Shown one piece after another: positions 42,247-49,947 of a stretch of 55,931 bases of DNA. The stretch covers positions 1-55,931 of the forward strand of contig DLIM01000025.1 in assembly GCA_002483745.1 (NCBI GenBank), in the 5' to 3' direction. The translations under genes and the position numbers were made by a program. The notes under the pieces were generated by a model that was given only the letters and a program-made list of their open reading frames with translations, was not told the origin of the DNA and ran no database searches. Positions within the stretch are counted from its first letter, which is position 1. Each line of letters opens with the position of its first letter. The DNA comes from Caryophanales bacterium UBA7642. GTDB taxonomy: Bacteria > Bacillota_I > Bacilli_A > RFN20 > CAG-288.

Positions 42247-42276
42247 TTGAAAAAAGAGTGGTTTCTTTGCTATAAT
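42247..42276 (+). promoter_or_regulatory. rpsT promoter
   Basis: TTGAAA (42247-42252), 18 bp, TATAAT (42271-42276), 52 bp before the rpsT ATG at 42328. AGGAGAT lies ahead of the start codon. Confidence 0.7.
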
Positions 42277-42327
42277 CCTAAGTCGCTGTTAAGATTTCTT
42301 AATATAGAGAAAGACAGGAGATATAAA

Positions 42328-42639
42328 ATGGCTAACATTAAGTCACAGAAAAAGAGAATTGAGATTGATGAGAGAAACAGACAGGCTCATGCTTCTTTCA
42401 AGAGTCAGATGAGAACTGCTGTCAAGAAAGTCAATGCTGCTATTGCCGCTAACGACAAGAAGGCTGCTACAGCTTTACTTCCTGAAGCTATTTCTTTAAT
42501 TGACAAGTCCGTTAAGATGGGAATCCAGAAGTCTAACACTGCTGCTAGACAGACCTCTTCTTTAATGGCTAAGGTCAATGCTTTAGACAAGAAGGCTGCT
42601 GAAGTCAAGCCTGAAGCTAAGGCTGCTGAAGCTAAGTAG
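42328..42639 (+). CDS. rpsT: 30S ribosomal protein S20
   Basis: 103 residues, a basic helical protein that binds 16S rRNA. The opening 'MANIKSQKKRIEIDERNRQA' and 'SFKSQMRTAVKKV' are typical of S20. The last 20 residues form an Ala/Lys/Glu-rich extension ('KAAEVKPEAKAAEAK') longer than in most Bacilli. The start is ATG 42328, given AGGAGATATAAA ahead of it and the family N-terminus; a longer upstream frame is not credible because it contains the promoter. It has its own promoter and terminator. Confidence 0.95.
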   Translation: MANIKSQKKRIEIDERNRQAHASFKSQMRTAVKKVNAAIAANDKKAATALLPEAISLIDKSVKMGIQKSNTAARQTSSLMAKVNALDKKAAEVKPEAKAAEAK

Positions 42640-42666
42640 TTTTAAATCTTTATTTTGTTATAAAAC

Positions 42667-42693
42667 AAAAAGGAGGATAATTCCTCCTTTTTT
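42667..42693. terminator. Bidirectional terminator between rpsT and holA
   Basis: An 11-bp stem AAAAAGGAGGA/TCCTCCTTTTT lies between convergent genes with A/T tracts on both sides. Confidence 0.88.
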
Positions 42694-42707
42694 GGCGTGT
42701 TTTTGAA

Positions 42708-43712
42708 TTACTTATTAAGATAATTCTTATTAAATAAGGCAATGAAGAGTTCTAACCGATTATCAGCATCATCAAGACTGACTTTGACGTCCTCCTCGAT
42801 ATGGCCTAAATCATTAAGGATTCTTACAAAAGCATGGTAGGAGAAGCTTCTAGTGTCTTTTCTTGTGTAATATAGCCTTTTAGGATTGATTCTAACGCCT
42901 TTTCCTGATAGTTCTTTAGCTATTGAGTCATCCCCATAGCCCTCTTCTATCAAATACTTCACTAGGGCCATGAACCTAAACTGACTGACCATGGCTGGAA
43001 GAATACTCAGAGGGATGTTCCCGGCTTCCCTTAAGTCCTGATAAGTCTTTAAAGCTTTCTTGGTATCCCCTCTTACTAGAGAAGAGACGATTTCGAAGAT
43101 GTTGTCCTCCAGGGGTTTGATGACAAGCTTTGCCACCACGGAAATATCGACTTTGTCAGAATAAAGAAGGACTTTCTTGAGGTTATTGACAAAGGTCAGA
43201 TAGTCATTATTGCTTCTCTCATAGAGCATTAAGGCCGCATTCCTATCAATAGTCTTGTTTTGATCCTTAGCTTCTCTAAAAGCAAAGGAAACGTAGTCTT
43301 CTTCATTGAGAAGATAGCAATTATTAAAATCGGCGGCAATATCCTTTAAAGCCTGGACTAAAGAGTTTTTAGCACCTAAGGGACCATTAGCAACCATAAT
43401 CAAATCCGTATCCGGAGAAGGGTCTTTGATATAAGAGGCTAAGCCATCATAGTCCTGATCAGCTTCCTTGATGGAGCCTTTTTGAGTCTTAGGAGTCTCA
43501 GTAAGATAGTAGCAGTTAGTACAAAGAATGGTTTTACGGCCACCAAAAAGAGATAAGGACTGGCAGTCAGCGATTAAATCGCTGACAGAATCCTTATAGC
43601 CATCATATTTGATTAAATCATCAGGAAGCCGGCCTTCATTCCGGCTTAATAGCCTCTCTTTAGCCTTTGCTTCTGATAATCCTTCGTCAGGCCCAAAGAA
43701 AACTGAAATCAT
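42708..43712 (-). CDS. holA: DNA polymerase III subunit delta
   Basis: 334 residues, the delta subunit of the clamp loader, which opens the sliding clamp. The protein begins 'MISVFFGPDEGLSEAKAKER' in place of the usual 'YLLYGEE...' opening, and has 'SLSLFGGRKTILCTN', 'EIVSSLVRGDTKKAL', 'LSILPAMVSQFRFMALVKYL' and 'RIL..L...E..VK' near the C-terminus, the typical delta domain order (AAA+-like, lid, collar). The start overlaps the cyclophilin stop by 4 bases. The convergent neighbour rpsT is the commonly seen holA partner in Firmicutes. Confidence 0.9.
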   Translation of the reverse strand: MISVFFGPDEGLSEAKAKERLLSRNEGRLPDDLIKYDGYKDSVSDLIADCQSLSLFGGRKTILCTNCYYLTETPKTQKGSIKEADQDYDGLASYIKDPSPDTDLIMVANGPLGAKNSLVQALKDIAADFNNCYLLNEEDYVSFAFREAKDQNKTIDRNAALMLYERSNNDYLTFVNNLKKVLLYSDKVDISVVAKLVIKPLEDNIFEIVSSLVRGDTKKALKTYQDLREAGNIPLSILPAMVSQFRFMALVKYLIEEGYGDDSIAKELSGKGVRINPKRLYYTRKDTRSFSYHAFVRILNDLGHIEEDVKVSLDDADNRLELFIALFNKNYLNK

Positions 43713-44218
43713 TTTTCAGAGATTTTTACTACGGTTTTAACTGGCTCATCAACAACAGTGGCTTTTTCAATGATGACAGGAGTTAACGGTCTATCGTCTC
43801 CATCTTTCTTGACGGAAGCTATTTTATCAACCACATCCATGCCTTCAACGACTTTGCCAAAGGAAGCATACTGCCCATCAAGGAAACTATCATCATGATC
43901 ACAGATAAAGAACTGACTTCCGGCAGAATCGGGATCATTAGTCCTAGCCATGGAGATGACGCCGCGTTTATGGGAAAGGGTATTCTTATGGTTATTGATA
44001 TTGAATTCACCGGCAATACTATATCCTGGTCCTCCAGCTCCCGTACCAGTAGGATCACCGCCTTGAATCATGAAGTTCTTAATGATGCGGTGGAAAACTA
44101 AGCCGTCATAGAAGCCATTCCTGGCTAATTCGACAAAATTAGCACAGGTATTGGGGGCTTTATCATAAGCTAACTCAATTTTAATATCTCCTAGTCCCTT
44201 AATAGTTAGGATAACCAT
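43709..44218 (-). CDS. Peptidyl-prolyl cis-trans isomerase, cyclophilin type
   Basis: 169 residues, cytosolic (no signal peptide), which catalyses proline isomerisation during folding. Active-site segments are 'FHRIIKNFMIQGGDPTGTG' (Arg and Phe of the catalytic pocket), 'GSQFFICDHDDSFLDGQYASFG' in its two halves, and 'VVDKIA'. It starts at an ATG near TAAAACCC and overlaps holA by 4 bases (ATGA), so the two genes are translationally coupled. Confidence 0.93.
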   Translation of the reverse strand: MVILTIKGLGDIKIELAYDKAPNTCANFVELARNGFYDGLVFHRIIKNFMIQGGDPTGTGAGGPGYSIAGEFNINNHKNTLSHKRGVISMARTNDPDSAGSQFFICDHDDSFLDGQYASFGKVVEGMDVVDKIASVKKDGDDRPLTPVIIEKATVVDEPVKTVVKISEK

Positions 44219-44264
44219 GGGTTTTACCTCTTTTTTCTTTTACTATTATACCTTAATACGGCAT

Positions 44265-44300
44265 GAAAAAAGCCAGGCTTTTTATGACCTGGCTAAGTTT
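44265..44300 (-). terminator. gpmA terminator
   Basis: On minus, AGCCAGG pairs with CCTGGCT and runs into TTTTTTC, immediately after the gpmA stop and before the ppiase gene. Confidence 0.85.
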
Positions 44301-44301
44301 T

Positions 44302-45060
44302 TTACTTCTTCTTGATGCTGTCTTGATTCTTAACAGCATTGATCTTAGCTTCAATAGCACTCTGATCGCCAAGATAGTAGTGCTTAATAGGCTTAAGATC
44401 TTCATCAAGCTCATAGACTAGCGGTACGCCGGTAGGAATGTTTAAACCGGCAATATCGGCATCGGAGATATTATCAAGATACTTGACTAAAGCTCTTAAA
44501 GAGTTGCCATGGGCAGCGATTAAGACCTTCTTGCCAGCCTTGATCTGGGGAACGATAACGGAATTGTAGTAAGGAACAACACGGGCAATAGTATCCTTTA
44601 AGGATTCATGAAGCGGAAGCTCCTTAGGATCAATGCCCTTATACATTTCCTGATTAGCAGGATTACGCTTATCTTCAGAATCAAGAGCCGGAGGAGCGAT
44701 ATCAAAGCTTCTTCTCCACTGATGAACCTGCTCAGCACCATACTTAGCAGCAGTATCAGCTTTGTTCAAGCCCTGTAAAGCACCGTAATGTCTCTCATTG
44801 AGATGATAATCCTTAATGACAGGAAGATAATCCTGATCAATACCATCAAGGATATGCCAGGCAGTATGAATAGCTCTCTTTAAGACAGAAGTATAGACCA
44901 CATCGAACTTATAGTTGTCTTGAGCTAAAAGCTTACCAGCATTGATAGCTTCGTTAAGACCCTTCTCGGAAAGCTCGACATCAGTCCAGCCAGTGAAGTA
45001 ATTGAGTTTGTTCCACTCACTCTCACCATGACGGACTAAAACTAATTTGATTGTGCTCAT
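44302..45060 (-). CDS. gpmA: 2,3-bisphosphoglycerate-dependent phosphoglycerate mutase
   Basis: 252 residues, the normal length. It interconverts 3- and 2-phosphoglycerate in glycolysis. The phospho-histidine is in 'LVRHGESEWN', followed by 'NERHYGALQGLNK' and the second catalytic histidine in 'AAHGNSLRALVKYL'. I chose ATG 45060, preceded by TGGAGGACA; two upstream ATGs lack a ribosome binding site. Together with eno and fba, it accounts for three lower and middle glycolytic steps in this window, although the genes are not an operon. Confidence 0.95.
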   Translation of the reverse strand: MSTIKLVLVRHGESEWNKLNYFTGWTDVELSEKGLNEAINAGKLLAQDNYKFDVVYTSVLKRAIHTAWHILDGIDQDYLPVIKDYHLNERHYGALQGLNKADTAAKYGAEQVHQWRRSFDIAPPALDSEDKRNPANQEMYKGIDPKELPLHESLKDTIARVVPYYNSVIVPQIKAGKKVLIAAHGNSLRALVKYLDNISDADIAGLNIPTGVPLVYELDEDLKPIKHYYLGDQSAIEAKINAVKNQDSIKKK

Positions 45061-45122
45061 TTTGTCCTCCAATAATGACATGAACATTATAGACTCTTAA
45101 ACGCCTTTTTTGTAGTAGAAGA

Positions 45123-45755
45123 CTACAAGTTTTTATACATGATTATTTCAATCTGCTTAGTGATATCACGGCACTTATCAGTAACATACTCAAACATGCC
45201 ATAGACATCTTCGCCTACAACGGTAGCATGGCTATTAGAATCACCGTTTCTCAAGTAGAGAGCATGGACATTCTGCTCATAAAGATGATCGGTCTGCTCC
45301 TCAATGTTTCTGACTTTCTCAATAAGAGGATCCATAATCTTCTTATTAGTTAAGTTGCCCAGATTCTTAACCACTTCATTTACTGCCACGACGCATTGAT
45401 AGGCGACATCAACGAATAAACCGGTCTTTTCAGGTAAATCAGTGTAGTTTCTGACATAGATCTTATAAGAGATTTCATCAATAGAGTCAGTCAAGTCATC
45501 GATAGCATCCAAAAGCAGGAAAATATCTTCCCTATCGATTGGAGTCATAAACTCCTTAGCCAGTCTTTCTTCAGTCTCATGCTTGATGTCATCAGCTTCA
45601 TGTTCAATGGCATGGACGGAATTCTTTAGGTCTAATGAGGAAGTATCAGGAAAGTTAAGAATACCTTTCTTGAGTTCTTCCATTGCCCTCAAAGAATAAG
45701 AGATGACTAAACCGAACTGCTCGAAGAAGTAATTAGGCTTCTGTTTACCGAACAT
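45123..45755 (-). CDS. DUF47 family PhoU-like protein, Pit accessory
   Basis: 210 residues, mainly helical, belonging to the PhoU-like DUF47 family (E. coli YkaA-like) that is usually encoded with Pit phosphate transporters. Conserved segments are 'AIEHEADDIKHETEERLAKE', 'FMTPIDREDIFLLLDAIDDL' and 'RNIEEQTDHLYEQNVHALYL'; the E/H/D clusters are the usual metal-binding helices of the family. Exactly this arrangement, 16 bp downstream of a Pit gene, supports a role in regulating phosphate uptake. The Shine-Dalgarno AGGAGG precedes the ATG. Confidence 0.88.
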   Translation of the reverse strand: MFGKQKPNYFFEQFGLVISYSLRAMEELKKGILNFPDTSSLDLKNSVHAIEHEADDIKHETEERLAKEFMTPIDREDIFLLLDAIDDLTDSIDEISYKIYVRNYTDLPEKTGLFVDVAYQCVVAVNEVVKNLGNLTNKKIMDPLIEKVRNIEEQTDHLYEQNVHALYLRNGDSNSHATVVGEDVYGMFEYVTDKCRDITKQIEIIMYKNL

Positions 45756-45771
45756 AATAACGTCCTCCTAT

Positions 45772-46977
45772 TTATCTAATGCCTGGAATGGCAAATAACA
45801 AAAGCGTCATAAGGAAACCGATAAGGATACAGCCAGGGAAGGTAAAGACCCAAGTCAAAACCATATCGATAGCAACACGCCAGTTGACAGCCTTCGTGCC
45901 TTTAGTTAAACCCACGCCAATGATAGAGCAGGTTTTAACTTGGCTAGTACTGACCGGCCATCCACATAAAGAAGAAACCATTAAAGCTATAAAAGCTGAT
46001 ATATCAGTAGCAAATCCCTGATATGGCTCTAAATCAACCATACCCATGCCAACCTTTTTAATAATACGGTAGCCGCCAATTGAGGTGCCTAAGCCCATAA
46101 CGATAGAAACTAGAACAGGAAGCCAAAGGAATTCAGGTGCCTGAAGGAATTCCATAATGAATCCGGAAGAATTCGGATCGGCTAAAGCAACGATATTAGA
46201 GCTAGGGAAGGCTTTAGTGCCAAGGAACAAAACCAGATAAATGACACCGACAAATTTCAAGCCATCCTGAGCGCCATGGGCAAAAGCCATTCCGGCCGCG
46301 GAGATAATCTGCGACCACTTAAAGAACTTAGTGGTCTTTCTTCTTACTATATTCTTGCAGATTCGCTCAATAAGCTTAGTAATCAAAAAGCCTAAGATTA
46401 AGCCCACAACTGAGGATATAGCAAAGCCAATACCGACATTAGTCCAAGAAGAAGCACCAGGAGACACGTTATATCCTAAAGCCATCATAGCAAAGCAAGC
46501 ACCGGTTAATCCGGCTACTAGGGCATGTGATTCAGAGCTAGGCATACCAAAAACCCAAGCTAGAACGCCCCAGGCCACTACGCCAATCATACCGGCTGAT
46601 AGACCAATCAAAGCATTCTTAGCATTAGTGATGACTTGCTCAGAAGAAACAGTTGAGCTTTCAGTAAGCGAACCAAAATCCACAATACCGGCAATGGATT
46701 CTGCCACACTTGCGGCAAAGAGGGAAAAGACCATAACACCAATAAAATTAAAAAAGGCGGCCATAATAATGGCTTTCTTTGGAGATATGGCACGAGTTGA
46801 GATACAAGTGGCTACCGAATTTGGAGCATCAGTCCAGCCATTGATGAAGACAACTGCTAAAGCTAATAAAACAGTAATAACAATCAGAGGACTTTGAGAA
46901 AGGAGTTCAAAAAACTGCTTGAGACTAACGCCTTGAAAGCTGGTTTCCAACACTAAGGGAATTGATGTGAATCCCAT
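45772..46977 (-). CDS. pit: PiT-family inorganic phosphate transporter
   Basis: 401 residues with about ten membrane segments. It carries phosphate with cations across the cytoplasmic membrane. Signature segments are 'FINGWTDAPNSVATCISTRA' in the first half, 'GMPSSESHALVAGLTGA', 'AAGMAFAHGAQDGLKFVGVI' and 'CGWPVSTSQVKTCSIIGVG' in the second half, the two inverted GANDxANxVA-type repeats, here written as 'GWTDAPNSVA' and 'FAHGAQDGLK'. It is the first gene of the operon with DUF47, after a long upstream intergenic region. A GAGG site lies before the ATG. Confidence 0.92.
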   Translation of the reverse strand: MGFTSIPLVLETSFQGVSLKQFFELLSQSPLIVITVLLALAVVFINGWTDAPNSVATCISTRAISPKKAIIMAAFFNFIGVMVFSLFAASVAESIAGIVDFGSLTESSTVSSEQVITNAKNALIGLSAGMIGVVAWGVLAWVFGMPSSESHALVAGLTGACFAMMALGYNVSPGASSWTNVGIGFAISSVVGLILGFLITKLIERICKNIVRRKTTKFFKWSQIISAAGMAFAHGAQDGLKFVGVIYLVLFLGTKAFPSSNIVALADPNSSGFIMEFLQAPEFLWLPVLVSIVMGLGTSIGGYRIIKKVGMGMVDLEPYQGFATDISAFIALMVSSLCGWPVSTSQVKTCSIIGVGLTKGTKAVNWRVAIDMVLTWVFTFPGCILIGFLMTLLLFAIPGIR

Positions 46978-47185
46978 TTTAACCTCGTTGTTTTTTAGGT
47001 TCTAATAAATATTATCTTTTTAATATATAGCAAAAAATATCCTAAAGATAGGTAAATTTTCATTAGTAGGGTTTCCAAATTTTAAAAATAATTTAAAAAA
47101 GTTAAGATAAAGTGCTTTCATATATATAAATTTTAATAAGAAATAGCAGTTAATAATCGATAAATTCAGAATTGCAAAACGCTTA

Positions 47186-47218
47186 CAAAAAATCCCTCAG
47201 TTTATAAAAGACTGAGGG
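47186..47218 (-). terminator. Orphan minus-strand terminator
   Basis: CCCTCAGT pairs with ACTGAGGG (8 bp, 9-base loop). On the minus strand it is followed by ATTTTTTG; on plus the 3' flank has no T-tract. No annotated minus-strand gene lies upstream between here and 47713. Confidence 0.6.
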
Positions 47219-47275
47219 TGCATTAAAAAGTGGAATTTAATTATCAATTTAGGGCCAAATAATGAAAACAATACT

Positions 47276-47295
47276 AATGACAAGGGATTGTCATT
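47276..47295. repeat. Perfect 8-bp inverted repeat, operator-like
   Basis: AATGACAA-GGGA-TTGTCATT lies in the intergenic region. The arms are perfect and the site is short and isolated, as for a dimeric regulator's operator or a small RNA hairpin. No regulator can be assigned. Confidence 0.4.
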
Positions 47296-47713
47296 TAGAT
47301 TTCAAATTATTTGTCTAATTGAATATACGCTTATTTTTTCAATATTTAAAGTATTCACAATGATTTATTTCCTTTTTTTAGTAATTATTAACATATTTTA
47401 AGCTTTGTCTAAACTAATAGTTTACTTTATAAATTGTTTTTAAGTTATAATAAGATAAATAAAATATTTTTTTCTATAATTGTAAAAAATAATATTGGCG
47501 TATATTTATGGTTAAGCCAAAACTTCCTATTTTTCAAATGTAAATTGATTTTCCACAATTTCTTTACAAAATTCTTTTCTTTGAAAAGTAAAAGACTTGT
47601 TGATATTGACCATTCCTTGGTCTTAAAATAATCAAGTAAAGGAATTCTTTACTCAACTAATTGTATTAGATGAAAATTATTTATTGATTCAAGTTTTAGC
47701 TAGAGGGGAACTT

Positions 47714-49630
47714 ATGTTTGAAAATTTAAAGTCCAAAATCAAAATCGGAAATGTGACGATTAATAACCGTTTTGTGATGCCAACTCTTAAGCTTAACCTA
47801 TGCACTAAGGATGGCTATATTACTCAACGGGACTTAGGTTTCTTTATTGCCAGAGCTAAAGGAGGTTTCGGCCTTATTTTCACTGATGAAATCTCCCTAG
47901 ATAATGTCTTTAAGGTTGATCCTTATGGTCCAAACTATTCTTCCCAGCATAAATTACAAGATATTCAAGTACTAACAAAGAGTGTTCATAAGTATAAAAG
48001 CAAAATTTTTGCTTCTTTTTGCCAGCCTGGTATGGAATCCTGCCAAACAGTCACTGATAAGAAATTCCCTGTTCCAAGCATAGAATTTCGTTATCATTCA
48101 ATCAGGCAAAACGTTTTAACTGATTTTGAAATTAAAAAAGTTATTAGAGACTTTGTTAAAGCTACCCACTTCTCAAAGGAAGCCGGATTTGATGGTCTTT
48201 GTCTCAATGCTTCTAAGGATTACCTTCTTGGTGCCTTTTTATCTCCTTTCTACAATCATCGTGATGATCAATATGGCGGAAACTTTGAAAACAGGTTTAG
48301 GATTGTACAGGAAATCTATCATGAAATACGAATAAACTTAGGAGCTGACTTCCCTATAGGTATTAAATTATCTATTTGTGATACCGCTGTTCCAGGACGG
48401 ACTTTTGAGGAAACCAAAAAGATTGCTATTGAATGTGGGAAATTGGGATTTGATTTCGTTATGATCATTCCTCCTTTCACACCTGATAAAAGAATATCCG
48501 GTTCATACTATGAATCTATGCCTAAAGAAAACACATTTGAAGACTGCAAAGAAATCCGCCGATCACTCAAGATTCCTCTTATGTTAACTGCTAATGTCTC
48601 AGATCCCCGGATCGGTGAACAGTGCCTAAAGGATAAAGTCTGTGATTTAGTGGCTTTTGGCAAGTCCGGTTTAGCTGATTCCGATTTTCCAAATAAGGTT
48701 ATTAATAACCATTTACTAGATATCGCTCCTTGTATTCATTGTATTTCCGGTTGCTCAGAAAGTCTTTTACTGACTGGATCTTCTAAATGCGTTGTAAATC
48801 CTTTCTTAGGGAATGAAGAATTTATCAAAATCGAAAAAGCCAAAAATCTTCTTCGAATTGGCATCATTGGCTTAGGCTTAGCTGCTACTTCTATGGCTCT
48901 TTATTTAGCAAAGGCTGGACATAGTGTGGAAATCTATCATTCTGAAGATAAGATAGGCAACCCTTATGGCACCTATGGTCAAAACAAGAATGAATATCCT
49001 GTTTTCTTGGATTGGATGCTTCGACAATATAAGAAATATAAGGTAACTTTGCATCTCAACTCTAGTCCCACTCCTAAAGAAATATTAGCTATGAATTTTG
49101 ATCGTATCATTATTGGCTATGGTGCTAATCCTTATAAGCCCACTATTAAAGGCATCGACAACAAAGACGTCTATCCTGTTGAAGATTTATTCTTAGGAAA
49201 AGTTACTGCAGGTGAGAACAATGTTATTTTAGGTTCTGGCTATCAAGCCTGTGAAGCGGCTACTTTCTTATCGGATAGATATAAGCAGGTTACCATACTT
49301 ACTAAAAACGATTACCTTCTAAGTGACTTAGATGGCTTACCTAACCCTGAATTCACTGCTCGTCTTTTCCAAAGCGGGGTATCTTTCTATAGAATCTACC
49401 AAGACCCCACAATCACTAGGCATTCTGTGATTTTCAATATCAAAGACCGACGTCTCATGGTCCTTTATGACCGAGTCTTTTATGCAACCGGTTATGACAA
49501 TATGGTTCCTGTCTATAATCAGCTATTGACCTTAGGCTATCCTAAAGACAACATCTTCATTATCGAGAAGAAAGGAAACGTTGGTCTATCAGCTGTTGAA
49601 GGAATCAGAGTAGCTAAACTAATTCAGTAA
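47714..49630 (+). CDS. FadH-type NADH:flavin oxidoreductase (Old Yellow Enzyme plus FAD/NAD domain)
   Basis: 638 residues in the 2,4-dienoyl-CoA reductase/trimethylamine dehydrogenase architecture. An N-terminal OYE barrel (about 1-345; 'NRFVMPTLKLNLC', 'FYNHRDDQYGGNFENRFRI', 'IGIKLSI') binds FMN. A 4Fe-4S cluster motif follows, C-x2-C-x3-C-x11-C in 'CIHCISGCSESLLLT...KCVVNP'. The C-terminal dinucleotide-binding half has 'RIGIIGLGLAATSMALYLAKAG' in its parts and 'NVILGSGYQACEAATFL'. The substrate is unknown; the enzyme would reduce enoyl or unsaturated carbonyl compounds. I chose ATG 47714 because AGAGGGGAAC lies ahead; an upstream start is without support. Confidence 0.85.
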   Translation: MFENLKSKIKIGNVTINNRFVMPTLKLNLCTKDGYITQRDLGFFIARAKGGFGLIFTDEISLDNVFKVDPYGPNYSSQHKLQDIQVLTKSVHKYKSKIFASFCQPGMESCQTVTDKKFPVPSIEFRYHSIRQNVLTDFEIKKVIRDFVKATHFSKEAGFDGLCLNASKDYLLGAFLSPFYNHRDDQYGGNFENRFRIVQEIYHEIRINLGADFPIGIKLSICDTAVPGRTFEETKKIAIECGKLGFDFVMIIPPFTPDKRISGSYYESMPKENTFEDCKEIRRSLKIPLMLTANVSDPRIGEQCLKDKVCDLVAFGKSGLADSDFPNKVINNHLLDIAPCIHCISGCSESLLLTGSSKCVVNPFLGNEEFIKIEKAKNLLRIGIIGLGLAATSMALYLAKAGHSVEIYHSEDKIGNPYGTYGQNKNEYPVFLDWMLRQYKKYKVTLHLNSSPTPKEILAMNFDRIIIGYGANPYKPTIKGIDNKDVYPVEDLFLGKVTAGENNVILGSGYQACEAATFLSDRYKQVTILTKNDYLLSDLDGLPNPEFTARLFQSGVSFYRIYQDPTITRHSVIFNIKDRRLMVLYDRVFYATGYDNMVPVYNQLLTLGYPKDNIFIIEKKGNVGLSAVEGIRVAKLIQ

Positions 49631-49631
49631 T

Positions 49632-49662
49632 AAAAAAGCCCCAATGGCAAACATTGAGGCTT
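49632..49662. terminator. Terminator between the flavoenzyme gene and tRNA-Arg
   Basis: An 11-bp stem, AAGCCCCAATG/CATTGAGGCTT with one mismatch, is followed on minus by TTTTTTATT, directly downstream of the minus-strand tRNA, and on plus by TATTT. Confidence 0.8.
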
Positions 49663-49669
49663 ATTTAGT

Positions 49670-49747
49670 TGGTGCCCTTGAAGGGACTCGGACCCTTGGC
49701 CCCCTGATTCGAAGTCAGATGCTCTAATCCAGCTGAGCTACAAGGGC
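49670..49747 (-). tRNA. tRNA-Arg (anticodon TCG), CCA encoded
   Basis: On minus: acceptor GCCCTTG pairs with CAAGGGC followed by A73 and encoded CCA; D-arm GCTC/GAGC; anticodon stem TCTGA/TCAGG with loop CTTCGAA (anticodon TCG); variable loop of 5; T-stem AAGGG/CCCTT. The T-loop is TCCGAGT, so the near-invariant position 55 is C instead of T. It reads CGA, and with wobble other CGN codons. Confidence 0.93.
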
Positions 49748-49903
49748 AGAAACGCTTATCTATTGTATCAAATCAGCTAAGTTTTTTCCTCAATAAGTTA
49801 AAAATTCTTTCATCCATCACTTCAATTATTATGGTTTGGATTTGAAACCCTCTTTTTTATTTTTAATTTATCAAACTAAAGAGTACTTTTCTTTATTTAA
49901 TTG

Positions 49904-49909
49904 TATAAT
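49904..49909 (+). promoter_or_regulatory. -10 element of the DUF1538/P-II-like operon
   Basis: A perfect TATAAT 39 bp before the DUF1538 ATG, preceded by TTG. No convincing -35 box is seen at the expected distance. AAGGAG lies at 49927-49932. Confidence 0.5.
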
Positions 49910-49947
49910 AGATTAAACATTCTATAGAAGGAGACTGAATTTAAAAA

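Larger units (their letters stand above)
46978..47713. other. Intergenic region without a credible gene
   Basis: A 736-bp, very AT-rich stretch between pit and the flavoenzyme gene. It holds one orphan terminator on the minus strand (47186-47218), a perfect 8-bp inverted repeat (47276-47295) and stretches of Ts. The only plus-strand reading frame of note (47434-47631) is composed of hydrophobic and basic residues without a ribosome binding site. No RNA gene is recognised. Confidence 0.5.

Noticed and set aside
46331..46897. A 188-residue plus-strand frame antisense to pit
   Set aside because: It is the complement of a well-conserved membrane protein gene. Its Pro/Ala/Ile/Thr content follows from the codon pattern of pit, and there is no start signal.
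47434..47631. A 65-residue reading frame in the pit/flavoenzyme intergenic region
   Set aside because: It is rich in Phe, Lys, Leu and Ile as any AT-rich stretch would be, has no ribosome binding site, and shows no family features.
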